From assembly GCA_037367355.1 (NCBI GenBank), contig CM074696.1, positions 930,001 to 994,000 of the forward strand: a DNA stretch of 64,000 bases, read 5' to 3'. Each line of letters opens with the position of its first letter. Position 1 is the first letter of the stretch. The notes beneath the pieces are model-generated. The model was not told the DNA's origin and made no database searches. It saw only the letters and a program-made list of their open reading frames with translations. A program made the translations under genes and the position numbers. Origin of the DNA: Neoscytalidium dimidiatum (taxonomy: Eukaryota; Ascomycota; Dothideomycetes; Botryosphaeriales; Botryosphaeriaceae). This document shows, piece by piece, positions 11,233 to 22,539 of this stretch.

Positions 11233-12461
11233 GGTCGGGTCAAAGGTGCTTGAGCTAGTGAGAAGGAAAACCAGAGTGAACCCGGGGGGAGGAGCCGGTA
11301 GATATTAAGAGCTCGAAGAAGCCAGTCAAGCGAAAATAAGCTTGAAGCGAGACGGATAGGTATATAAGTGTCAACTCACATATTGGGCCAGGCCTACAGG
11401 ACTGCTGTCTAAGACTTCACTGGGCGGGCAATCCGCCATTTTGCAGATCGTCGCGGCTCCGACTCTTTTAGGCAAGAGTTCGTCCCACGCTCAGACAGAG
11501 TAATAACTTTCGAAGCTCCTGCTCGCATTGTATATGCGCTGATTGGAGCGTTTTACGGGACTGTAACACGGCCAGCGCACGACCGGAGAGGCTCAGTGCC
11601 GAGTACCCACGCGGGACACGCAACCGGCGTGCACCAAGACGCGCACATTAACACGGCGTAGAATAAGTGGCGCAGAGACCAGTGCTGCTGCCGGTGAGTG
11701 GGAACTGCGGTTGATCCTTTTCCACACTGGGAAATCAACGAGGCGTAGCCGCCAGTGTGAGGCCAATCTAGACGGGGGCAAGCTCAGTGCTTGACCATCA
11801 CTATCCCTGTGGTAATATCCCTGAGCACGAGAGAGAGGCTTTCGCTTTCGCTTTCCGCGGGCTCCAGATGTACCGGCGCGACGGCTCGAACAGCGGGGGT
11901 GAAGCTGCAGCAAGTGATGTACAAGGAGTCCTAGCTGTTGGGCTCGCAAAGGGGCGCGCGTGGACGCAACCTAGCAAACAGCCCGAATACCGGCATGCTG
12001 GAGTTGAGGAGCGAGGTTGCGGGCTGGCACAATGGTGAGGGTGAGAAAGTGATGGCGCCCACCGTGGATCGAACCGACGGTGGCTGCTGAGGCGAGAGAG
12101 GAGGAAAGCTCGCTAACGCGCCGCTTCACCACCAAGCCAACCCCGCCAAAGCCGGTGACTTGCCCGCGAATCTGCCGCCGCCTCTCCTCAGCCTCGCGCT
12201 TTCGACATTGCGCCCAACCCAAAGACCCTGCGCCTCAGCCTATCGACCTTATCGCCGACCAAAAAAGTTGCCCACCATGTTCACCACCTTCGGCTTCGTC
12301 GCCCGCCAGCTGTAGGCTGTGTCAAGCAAAATGGCGCCTGAACCTCTGGATTGCAGCCTCTGCTCACTCGATACGCGATTTCTGAAAACTTTAGCACAAC
12401 TATCAAAACTACATCGCCCGCCCCGAACGCTCCCTCTCCAACCCTCCGTGTGCCACCCGAC
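11233..12461. promoter_or_regulatory. Divergent intergenic region between the P450 gene and BRF1
   Basis: About 1.2 kb between divergent starts. The P450 side contains TATATAA at 11361-11367, which reads as TTATATA on the transcribed strand. The BRF1 side is GC- and pyrimidine-rich without a clear TATA box, as expected for a housekeeping gene. A T-arm-like sequence near 12060 was examined and does not fold as a tRNA. Confidence 0.5.
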
Positions 12462-14657
12462 ATGAGCGCCGTACCGCGTCCGCGGCCTCCGCGAGAACGC
12501 CTTTCTTCACTCAAGGATGCTGGCAAAACTCGTCCTGTCGGCGCCCTCCCACCACGGAAGCCGAAACGTCAGACATGCTGTGCCAACCCTACTCCAGAAG
12601 ACATGGATGGAGTCATGGTTTGTACGAGCTGCGGTAACGTCATAAACGAATCCCACATCGTCTCAGAAGTCACCTTCGGTGAAACTTCCTCTGGTGCCGC
12701 AACTGTCCAGGGTGGCTATGTCGGCGACGAACAAAGACATGCAAACACCATGGGCGCATCCGCCCGTCGCTTGGGGCTGGGCGGCGGCGATGGCAGGAGC
12801 ACAGCTGAGTCAAATGGACAGGATGCCGTTAGAGGACTCATGGCTGCTCTGCGCATGACCGGCGAGAGCTTGGAATCTCAGGCCATGAACATCTACCGCT
12901 TAGCTGCGCGCGAGAGGTTCACGCATGGGCGCCGTCCTATCGTCATTGCGGCTTGCTGTTTGTACTACATCTGCAGGACTAAACAAGGAAACAAGTATCT
13001 ACTCATTGACTTTGCTGAAAAGATCAAGGTGGGCTGTCAATCCTCCATATGGCATTTGCGGCTTTTTGCTTACTGAAATCAGCTCAACGTCTTCAAGCTC
13101 GGAGAGACTTACAAAGAGCTGCTTGGCAAACTGTTCATTTCAGACCCATCCAAGAAGAACGAGTACGCCGCTCTGGAACCTGAACCCCTCATCAAGAAGT
13201 ATGTCGACAAGCTGGAGTTTGGAGAGGCTGGTGGAAGAAAGGTGGCTGAGGACGCTGTGAAGATCCTCAAGAGGATGAAGCGTGATTGGATGGTGGAAGG
13301 AAGACAACCAGCTGGTGTGTGCGGCGCTTGCATCATCCTCGCAGCTCGTATGAACAATTTCCGGCGTACCGTTCGTGAGGTCGTCTACGTAGTTAAAGTC
13401 GCCGACATGACCATCGCCAAGCGTTTAGTCGAATTCAAACGGACACAGAGCGGGCAGTTGACCGTCAACGAGTTCCGAGAGCGCTACGAAGAACTTCCTG
13501 CCGAAAGGGAGCCCCCGTCGGTCTATCAGGCGCGCGAGAGAGCAGCGAAACGTCGTAAATTAACAAGTGCCGAGGCGGAAGCGGAGAACATGCTCTCACA
13601 ACCTGGGTCACGCCAAACGTCCGTCACACCTGATCCATCTCAAGAACCCCGTCGTGACGCCGATGGCTTCGTGATACCCACTATTCCAGCCTCCATGCCA
13701 ATCGATCCGAACCTGCTTGCCGCTACGAACATGGCCGTGGAGGAACTGCAAGCTGGCGAAAGTACGCCTGAGAAGAGGAAGCCAGGGAGACCCAAGAAGA
13801 AAAAAGCGCCCCTACCGCCAGTCGCAGATGAAGATTTGGCTGTTGAGCAGGAGATTGAAGAGGAGATCGAGAATATCCTTCATGATCCGGAGGTCAACAA
13901 TGTTGAGGATGTCAACTTCGCTCTTGTTGAAGCCCGTTCAAAAGCGCTGGCAAATCAAATGAGAGGAGAGCAAAGGGCACCCGAGACAGAAACGGTTGAG
14001 GATCACGAGTTTGACGATGATCCTGAAGTCGCCAACTGTTTACTCACACCAGCAGAGATTGCTATCAAGGAACGCATTTGGGTGACTCACAACCACGACT
14101 GGCTCCGCGAGCAACAGGCCAAAATGTTAAAGAAAGCTCTGGAAGAGGCAAATGGCGGTCCAAAGAAGAAGAAGCCACGGAAAAAGCAACCACAACTTGG
14201 GGATTTGAGCGAATACACGCGTGAATCCCCTATCAACAGCGCCGCAGAAGGTATGCAAAGGATGGTGCAGCGACGTGGCAAGGGGTTCAGTAAGAACATC
14301 AATTACGAAAAGCTCAATGCTCTTATGGGAAAGAACGATCCGGAGTCCAGCCAAACTTCCAGCAGCAGGCCAAGCAACGCCGGGAGCCCAGCTCCTAGCG
14401 ACATGTCGGTCGAGTATATGGAAGAACCACTCGACGGTACTGTCGCATCCCAGCATGGCAACAGCCGTATCACGCCACCTGCTATACAACAATCACAGGC
14501 TGAACGCCAACAACGGCAACCGACTATCGTCGAAGATGATGAGGATGAGGAGGAAGAAAGCGAGGTCGAGGAACAGGATGTCGATGCTACAGTGGAAGAT
14601 GTAGGGTTAGCAGGCATGACTGAAGAGGGAGAGTTTGAAGAGTCAGAGTGGTATTAG
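12462..14657 (+). CDS. BRF1: TFIIIB subunit Brf1 (TFIIB-related factor)
   Basis: It recruits RNA polymerase III and TBP to tRNA and 5S rRNA genes in the nucleus. Two exons: 12462-13028 and 13083-14657, with a 54-nt intron, giving 713 residues. Order of parts: Pro/Arg-rich start; zinc ribbon with CTSCG near residue 50 followed by ESHIVSEVTFGETSSGAA; first cyclin fold (about 105-190, with GRRPIVIAACCLYYICR); second cyclin fold (about 205-295, with GRQPAGVCGACIILAARM); a long linker; the Brf1 TBP-binding homology block beginning LTPAEIAIKERIW near residue 510; basic KKKKPRKKQ; and a very acidic C-terminus (DDEDEEEESEVEEQD). The N-terminal half of the zinc ribbon has adjacent cysteines (TCCANP) instead of a CxxC knuckle. 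A lysine/arginine patch KRKPGRPKKKKAP in the linker looks like an AT-hook or nuclear localisation signal. Confidence 0.95.
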
Positions 14658-15660
14658 TAGTTCTCTGGTGTGGCAAGCGATAATTTTCTCCTCGGGAACC
14701 GAAAGATCTCGTTAGGGACAGAGCATTCTACGGCGTTCCGATTGGAGATTCAGGGAAGTCTCACGATACCAGGCAGCACATGGGAGTGGCTCTGGATGGT
14801 AATTTCAAAAGACTTAAGTATGAAATAGCTCTTGCGTTTTGATACTCATACAACCTTGATACACAGTTTGAAGATACGAATCTTTGATGCTGCAAAGAAA
14901 TATAAAGGGGCTTTTGGGTTGATTGAGACTCGAGTGACTGGAGGTGAAAAGAGAGGCAAAGCTACACTGCAGTGTGGAAGCGAGACAACAGTCGTCGCCA
15001 AAGCAGCGGCGAATGTGAACATGCATTCGGGCGTAAATGAGATCTTGCTCGGACATAGGCCCGGCTTGCGGGGTTCGGGAAACTCAGTGGCATGCACATG
15101 ATATTACACGGATAATTTTCAAAATAATTCTATCGGTCACTCGGGGATAGAAGACCTCGCAGCCAATGGGCAGCTCATTGTTGTAAGCAAAGGGAAAATG
15201 AAAGTGGAGAATCGCCACAGAGCTTGCGGAGTCTAGGTGGCTTGATCTCGGGGATGGGCCGAAACGAGTCATCAACGTATGAGAGCTACGCAAGATGAGG
15301 ATAGAGAAGACAGCGTCTGGCCAATAAAGTTCCAAATGATCAGGCCGGGCTCAAGTCAAACCTTGCAGCGGGTGCCCGTGCGGCGGGAGTGTCGTGATGT
15401 CGGCTGGCATCGAACGGCGCGTCGCCCCCCGCTTACTTCGGAGAGCTCCTGATTGGCCCACCCAGAGTCTACCATATCAGATGCCAGCATCAGATACTCG
15501 TCTTTCAGGAAGCATAAAAGGCCACTTCTGCAGCTTTGCTTCCTGGACTTCTTCATCCACCAATACCAGCAAGAACAAGATCAGCTCTACTTCAAACACG
15601 CCTACCCACCTTCGAACACACAACTCCTATCCTCCATCTCGGATAACTACGTCAGTCACT
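14658..15660. promoter_or_regulatory. BRF1 3' flank and promoter of the Cys-rich protein gene
   Basis: No recognised gene. The right part holds a CCAAT box at 15321-15325, a TATA-like CATAAAAG at 15513-15520, and then a C/A/T-rich leader up to the ATG at 15661, a layout common for strongly expressed fungal genes. The TATA-like site lies about 145 bp before the ATG. Confidence 0.5.
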
Positions 15661-16182
15661 ATGTCCGCTCCCGTTGGCACCGTCCCTTCGACCTGCTGCA
15701 GGCGTGATGGCCAGAGCTGCGTTTGCGCCAAGGAGGCCACATGCTCGTGCGGCAAGCAGAAGGCCCTTCACTGCACCTGCGAGAAGGCGGCTACTGAGAA
15801 CAAAATCGCCGGTGCTACCTGCTCTTGCGGTATGTCTCAACCCTGCTCCCCCGGAACTCACAGTGTCCTCTCGCACCCGACACCAGCTCTAGACGTGTTA
15901 CCGGCCTGCATATCATCCGCCATCTTTATATGTGATGCTGATTTTGCTCTCCACAGGCCAGCGCGCTGCCGGCGCTTGTACCTGCAGCCGTGCCGGCGAG
16001 GAGAACACCGTCTCCGGTGACAGGTGCGCCTGCGGTAAGAGATCGAGCAGTATGTCCATCAACACGCTGATGCCTTTACAAACCCATGCCATTGCTAACA
16101 GTGCCTTCCAGACTCGTGCACTTGCGCCGGTGCTGAACTCGGCCATTCCGAGCTGGAGACCGACTTCACGACCAAGAAATGA
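15661..16182 (+). CDS. Small cysteine-rich metallothionein-like protein
   Basis: Three exons: 15661-15829, 15957-16034 and 16112-16182, all breaking after the first base of a codon, giving 105 residues. The protein holds 16 cysteines in eight pairs: one CC (STCCRR) and seven CxC (SCVC, TCSC, HCTC, TCSC, ACTC, RCAC, SCTC). The repeat of a CxC pair followed by a GEENTVSG- or KAATENK-like linker looks internally duplicated. CxC-rich proteins of this size bind Cu(I) or Zn(II) through thiolates in known metallothioneins. I recall a related uncharacterised family in ascomycetes that starts MSAPVGT and ends TDFTTKK, and both ends are present here. There is no signal peptide, so it is likely cytosolic. 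Metal binding is inferred from composition. The symmetric intron phases make each middle exon a removable cassette. Confidence 0.85.
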
Positions 16183-16937
16183 GCTGTTCTTGCGTGGTGC
16201 CGTCCTGCCAGGAACCCGGAGGGCGAGCAAGGGATTTCGAGCATCATCATGGAGTTGCAAGGCGTTTAGGGAGCGGCCACAATGGCCAGCTCGGGCGCGG
16301 GTTTCATGGTAGCGGACGGGGCGAGGAGCGGATCGGGAAATTTTAGGATTTAGGTTAAGCAGCGATACCAATAATGCAGACTTCAATCAACGGCCCACAC
16401 TGGCGCAACGACGTTCGCAGGAGTGGGTGGCACGGTGAAGAAGGGCCTGAGGATCGCTGGGCCGACTCCACTCACTCATGGTGATCGCCCGTCGGGTCAA
16501 CCCCGGCTGGGCGGCAGGGCGGCAGGGCGGCAAGCTCCAAGGGTACCAAGGCAGCTCAGGTTCGCGACAGAGCCTCCTTGCGCCAGCCTGACGAAAATAA
16601 TTCCCCGCCCATCGCCCTCGCGCGTCCTGTCGTCTGCGCGTTGCCCAGTCCTCACTGCGGAAGCACGCGCCTGGGCCCCACTGCTTCAGCGACACTCCGC
16701 CCAAGACATCCGCCCCTCACGCTCCTTACCTCCGCATACCTCCGCCGCCGCCCCCTACACGCTCCCGCGAACCTCGAAAAAGCGAGCGAGGACGCCGCCT
16801 CGGATCCCTCCTGCTGCCATCCCGCTGACATCCCGGCGGTCTTCCGCCGCCTGCGAGGCGAAATAGAGAACGCCGAATTGGTCCTCGCCGAATCTGTTCC
16901 ATCGACCCATCGCCGGTAAAACCACTCCAGCACAACC
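16183..16937. other. Intergenic, with an 8-bp tandem repeat
   Basis: No recognised gene. The unit GGGCGGCA is repeated three times at 16509-16532. The 300 bp before the AP-2 alpha start are C-rich and hold long overlapping open frames in several phases, an effect of base composition. Confidence 0.5.
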
Positions 16938-19876
16938 ATGGCGTCCAACACTGGCGGCGGCGGCGGCTTGTTCAGCCGCGGGAGCTCCGGCCAGCAGAAC
17001 TCGATGCGTGGGCTGGTGTCATTCATCGCCGACCTGCGCAACGCCCGCGCACGAGAGCTCGAGGAGAAGCGCATCAACAAGGAGCTGGCCAACATCCGCC
17101 AGAAATTCAAGGACGGTGGCCTCAACGGCTACTCCAAGAAAAAATACGTCTGCAAGCTGCTCTACATCTACATCCTCGGCTGGAACGTCGATTTTGGCCA
17201 TCTCGAAGCCGTCAACCTAATCAGCGCGAACAAGTACTCGGAGAAGCAGATAGGCTACCTAGCCGTCACCCTGTTCCTGCACGAGGAGCACGAGCTTCTG
17301 CACCTGGTCGTAAACAGCATACGAAAGGATCTCCTGGACCACAATGAACTGTTCAACTGTCTCGCGCTGCATGCCATAGCTAATGTTGGAGGCAAGGAGA
17401 TGGGCGAGGCGCTCAGCGCTGACGTGCACCGGTTGCTGATTTCTCCAACATCCAAATCCTTCGTCAAGAAGAAGGCCGCGCTGACGCTCCTGCGTCTCTA
17501 CCGGAAATTCCCTGGAATCGTCCAGCAAGAGTGGGCTGAGCGCATAATAGCTCTGATGGATGATCCGGACATGGGTGTGGCGCTTTCGGTTACTTCCCTG
17601 GTTATGGCGCTGCTGCAGGACAATCCCCAACAATACCGTGGAAGCTACATCAAGGCCGCAAACCGCCTGAAGAAGATTGTTGTGGACAATGAGTGTTCGG
17701 CGGACTATCTCTACTATAAGGTCCCATGCCCCTGGATCCAGGTCAAGCTGCTGCGGCTGCTCCAGTATTACCCGCCTTCCGAGGATACCCACGTCCGTAA
17801 TCTGATCCGCGAATCGCTGCAGCGTATTATGGATTCGGCAATGGAGATGCCGAAGAATGTGCAACAGAACAATGCGCAAAATGCCGTCCTCTTTGAGGCC
17901 ATCAACCTCGTTATTCACCTGGATACGGAGCAGGATCTTATGGTACAGATCTCTTCACGGCTGGGAAAATTCATCCAATCACGAGAGACGAACGTCCGGT
18001 ACTTGGGTCTGGAGGCGATGACGCACTTGGCAGCAAGAGCAGAGACATTGGATCCGATCAAAAAGCATCAGAGCATCATCATCGGATCGCTACGGGACAG
18101 GGACATTAGCGTCCGCCGGCAGGGTCTCGATCTGCTTTACAGCATGTGCGATTCTACAAACGCGGCGCCGATCGTTTCGGAACTCCTGAAATACCTCCAG
18201 ACTGCTGATTTCGCAATCAGAGAAGAAATGGTTTTGAAGATTGCTATTTTGACGGAAAAGTACGCTACCGACGTCCAATGGTATGTGGACATCTCGCTGC
18301 GGTTGATTGCTATGGCAGGTGACCATGTCAGTGATGAAGTCTGGCAGCGTGTCATCCAGATTGTCACGAACAACGAGGAGCTTCAGGTTTATGCGGCGCA
18401 AAATATCCTTCAATATGTCAAAGCGGAACACTGCCATGAGACCTTGGTTAAGATTGGTGGATATCTGCTGGGTGAATTTGGGCATCTGATTGCCGACAAC
18501 AAGGGATGCAGCCCCATCGAGCAATTCTACGCTCTGCGTGGGAAGATGCTTGGCTGCTCGTCTAGCACCCGTGCTCTTATCCTTTCTTGTTTCATCAAAT
18601 TCGTCAACTTGTTCCCCGAAATCAAGCCACAGCTCTTGCAAGTGTTCCAGGACTTCAGCCACACCCTGGACTCTGAGCTTCAGCAAAGAGCTTGCGAGTA
18701 CTACGCTTTGGCGACGCTGCCAACTGACGACCTGCTACGGACTGTTTGCGATGAGATGCCGCCGTTCCCCGAGCGTGCTTCTGCCCTACTATCCCGTCTT
18801 CACCAGAAGCACGCGAACTCTAGTGACAAAAGGACCTGGGTGGTTGGTGGAAGGGATGCGAACACTGATCCTAAGGAGTTCAACCTGGTGCAGAACACCG
18901 GTCTCAAGCGATCATTCACCAATGCTCTATCGAACAATGGCACGCCAACCACACCTACCGCCAATGGTACAAACGGCTCAAACAACGGTGCAGCGGATCT
19001 TCTGGGTCTCGACATGCACCCCGACAGTGGCAAGGGCGCAAACCTTGCCAGCGCTGCGCATCTGAGTCCTGACTGGGAAATTGGCTACAACAGGCTGCTT
19101 CTCCGTGCTGAGGGCGTGCTGTACGAAGATGTTCAAATCCAAGTTGGACTACGCTCCGAATACCGCGGCGAGCTTGGCTGCATTATCCTTTATTTCAGCA
19201 ACAAATCCCAATCTGTCATGACCTCCTTCACCACAACATTAGACAACCGGTCAGCAGAATTCCTCAAGACTGACATCAAATCACTACCCGAGACAACGAT
19301 CCATCCAGACGGGCAGACTCAGCAGATGATCATGTTTGAAGCCAAGGATGTCTTCAAATACCCACCAACTATCCGCATCTCTTATCTCTCCGGTTCTTTG
19401 CAGGGGTTGACATTACAACTGCCGGTTACGCTGCATAAGTACATGGAAGGTGCACAGCTTTCATCTGATGATTTCTTCAAGCGCTGGAAGCAGATTGGAG
19501 GCCCGCCTCGTGAAGCACAGAAGGTATTTGGCCTAGTTGGTAAGGGCCGTACTACCAACATGAATTTCACCAGACGGGTTGTCGAGGGCTTCAAGTGGGG
19601 TGTCTTAGACGGTGTAGATCCGAACCAGAAGAATCTGGTCGGCGCGACAGTTCTCCATACGCATGATGGCAGGGTTGGCTGTTTGATGCGGCTGGAGCCG
19701 AACTTCGATACCAACGTGAGTACTTTATCCATGACAATACTATAAGACAGGCACAATCACTAACAGGCCCGCACTAGATGTACCGTCTGACCATCCGTGC
19801 GACAGATGAGTCTGTGCCACCCGTTTTGCTGGAGCAGATGGTGGAGCGTCTCTCACAAGGCATGGCTCCTCATTGA
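16938..19876 (+). CDS. AP-2 adaptor complex subunit alpha (alpha-adaptin)
   Basis: Large subunit of the clathrin adaptor AP-2, which acts at the plasma membrane in endocytosis. Two exons: 16938-19715 and 19778-19876, giving 958 residues. After a Gly/Ser-rich start, MRGLVSFIADLRNAR opens the alpha-solenoid trunk (about 25-610). The basic KKKYVCKLLYIYILG segment near residue 67 matches the family's phosphoinositide-binding region. A flexible hinge rich in Asn, Gly and Thr (about 665-690, TPTANGTNGSNNGAADLLGL) is followed by the C-terminal ear: the beta-sandwich from about residue 715 and the platform subdomain to the end. The hinge is much shorter than in animals, as is common in fungi. The second exon (33 codons) starts MYRLTIRATDESV. 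Reading through the intron would replace this tail with a few residues. Confidence 0.95.
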
Positions 19877-21181
19877 TCGATTCAAAGGGTGGGCTCGTGC
19901 TTCTTTTCTACTTCTCTTCTTCTTTCTCCCCGATCTTGTTTCAACAAATTTTGCATAGTAGGGCGGGCAGCACTCAATTGTCGACGGGGTGGTGCCGGTG
20001 ATGAGGGTCTGGCTGGGAGCATCGCAAACCGTGGTCTTGATTAAGTTACCCTACAGTGCAGTGTGGCATGGAGTATGGACCGTCAAATTTTTTAGTATGG
20101 GGTTTCTTAATATTGGCCCTTTTATTTGTTCTCACAATCGCGAGAAGGCGCTGTAGGCTGTGTTGTTGATCGATACACATACACAAGCCGTGGAACTCTT
20201 TTCCCCTCTTATTCCAGCCTCTGTGAATACATGCGATTCGTGGAGAGTACGTGGCGTGCTCTTTGCGCCCTTCATCGGCTGGCGTCCTACCTTATTTCTA
20301 TCAACACCGTTTACTTCTCCAGTAGTCTATGCATTGGTCTGGCTGGATTAGTGTGAAGACTAGGACTCTGACCAATGAGTTTCTCGTAGTGGTGAAGAAT
20401 AGGTACGTCATCCGCCAAGTGTGTACGCATGACTATGGAGAGAATGATAGGCCCCGCGACGTCCGGCAAAGCCGTCAAGATGCATAGGCAACGGTTCAAT
20501 CCGACGTTCGTATCTCGTTTCGTTTCATCAACAGCTGGTGCGGTGGGGGTGTTGAGAATGTGGGCTTGGCTCTAATGCGCACGGATGTTCGTCTCCAATC
20601 ACACCGAGTGCTTTTCCCTAAGGCAAGTGATCCCCCGCCGTTCATACCTTTGTTCTACCTCAGCAGTCGAGGTCAGTACTGCTGACAGTCACTCACCAGA
20701 TCACCTGCTGCACATCTTCACTAAACCCCCGAATCGCGGTCTAGCAGCTGATTGGCGATTCGCGCATAGGGCACTTCAGGCTTCCTACATGAAACTCCGC
20801 TATCCCGCCCCACGAGCCAAGACACCCTTCTTTGGGGAAATGGTTCTCGCAGCCAAGCCGGGCGGACTACCACGCCAAGAATCAAAATATTGTTTGGGGT
20901 GTTCGTATAGGCACTTGGCAGTTGGTACGGCCCTTGCCGTGATGTTATACAGATCACCCCTACTTTTAATTCCTGGCCGTATGCGGAAGTTTCAGAGTGC
21001 AGTCGTGGTGCCATCCCGCCGGATGGTTCCGTATATAATGGCATGAGCATTGCGGTAACATGTGTTCCTACTCATCACTAAAGATCAATCGTTCTTTTTC
21101 CTTGAAGGACAGCCACTCTTTTTTTTCTTTTCCCCTCCGCCCCGGGAAGAGCAGTTCGGTCGTTCCACCAGAATTAAAACC
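19877..21181. promoter_or_regulatory. AP-2 alpha 3' flank and promoter of the metallopeptidase gene
   Basis: No recognised gene. A good TATA box, TATATAA, lies at 21032-21038, about 145 bp upstream of the start at 21182. It is followed by a strong pyrimidine tract at about 21110-21145, typical of highly expressed fungal promoters. Confidence 0.55.
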
Positions 21182-22185
21182 ATGAAGTCCACCCTCGCCC
21201 TCTCCCTCCTCTCCGCCACTCTCGGTGCGCAGGCCGCTCCCCTGACCGAGAAGGTCTCTTCCTCCCACCAGGAGAGCCCGCTGGCGGCCAGGCAGGCCGC
21301 GCCCGCGGCGGCCACCACCTGGGACCCGCCGGCGGACCTGGTCAAGCCGCTGCAGGAGGTGTGGGACCACCAGATTGAGACGTACAGCAACGCGCTCGGC
21401 TTCCGCAACTACGGCTTCGACCAGGTGATCGCGGCGAACGGATCGATCAAGTACTGCGTGCGCTGGGAGTCCGACACCAAGGTCTCGGCCGCGACCCGCG
21501 ACCTCGCCGAGACGGCAATCCAGCGCCAGTTCAAGAAGTGGATGGACGTGCTGAAGGGGTTCGAAGGCTGGCCGTACGACGACGTGCCGGTGAAGGTCGT
21601 GGGCTGGGCCGTCAAGGATGCCAGTGTGTTGGAGGGTGATACGAGCGGCATTCAGGTGTACACCGGCAAGGATGCGGACGGCATTCCGCAGTGCGATGAG
21701 GCGTGTGGTCGTTTCTTCCATCAGGATGGCGATTACAGTGGGTGCAAGGCAGGGTCCGATAGGCACTATGGTAAGCTCTTCGTTTTTGTCTGGGCTGTGT
21801 CAAGTTCAGGTAGTTTGCTGATGCTGTTATACAGACCAGAGCCTCTGGATCACGGACTCTATGGAATTTGGCGCCGGCGCCGGTGGTGATTGGGGCCAGC
21901 GCCTGAGTGAGCAGGAGTTCGTTGCCGGGCTGGAAAAAGACAACATTGAGACCGTATTGCACGAGCTGGGCCACACCTTCGCCCTCGATGGTAAGTCTTT
22001 GCCTTCCTGCTTCGAGTAGCTACTCTTACAACTTGTTAACGATGTGGGTAGACTTCTACGACTGGGTTCCGGCTGGTGTGACCAACTTCATTATGCTTGC
22101 AAACAGCGCGGATCACATCACGGAGTTCGATGCTTGGATGTTGAGGGACTGGTGGAGGAACCTCAAGTCGAGGTACAACTTGTAA
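21182..22185 (+). CDS. Secreted zinc metallopeptidase-like protein (HExxH...DD)
   Basis: Three exons: 21182-21770, 21835-21990 and 22052-22185, giving 292 residues. MKSTLALSLLSATLGAQA is a clear signal peptide. A short Gln/Ala/Pro-rich propeptide-like stretch ending in AARQ follows. The catalytic motif spans the last splice junction: HELGHTFALD then DFYDW. The two His and the Glu are the zincin pattern, and the downstream Asp is the likely third ligand. Cysteines at CVRW and CDEACGRFFHQDGDYSGC could form disulphides. Relatives are often annotated as cellulose-binding family II or dockerin-like proteins in Aspergillus and plant pathogens, but I see no cellulose-binding module. It is probably extracellular. 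The substrate is unknown. A TATA box and pyrimidine tract upstream suggest regulated, strong expression. Confidence 0.85.
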
Positions 22186-22539
22186 CAGTCCTCATGCTAA
22201 TTGATTTGCGACATTTGAGTGCTAGCTCGTTCGAGAAAGGAAAATAGTTTCTAAGGCTTGGTCACCACCCAGCGACAAGGAGATGACTCCGCAGCTTAAT
22301 CATTTGATGTGTGACCCACAATAGACAGATTTTTAGCGCCTTGAGCAATAGAACTCTTGGATGCTTTCTTAAACAAGTGCTGGTATCTTCCGTAAGGGGC
22401 CTAAAATATTCCCAATTAGTTTTCACTGTGTGCCGAGAGTAGCTTAAGAGCGCTTGTTTCCCAATGTGCTCTTTCACGAAGACGGAAATCAACAATTTCT
22501 CCGGGGTACATATATATATAGACCCACTTAGAATCAAAC

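Noticed and set aside
12045..12130. T-arm-like sequence (GGTTCGATCC on the minus strand) suggesting a tRNA
   Set aside because: The flanking bases do not form a 5-bp T stem, no matching acceptor stem or anticodon arm is found 70-90 bases away, and the symmetric CACCGT/ACGGTG is only a simple hairpin.
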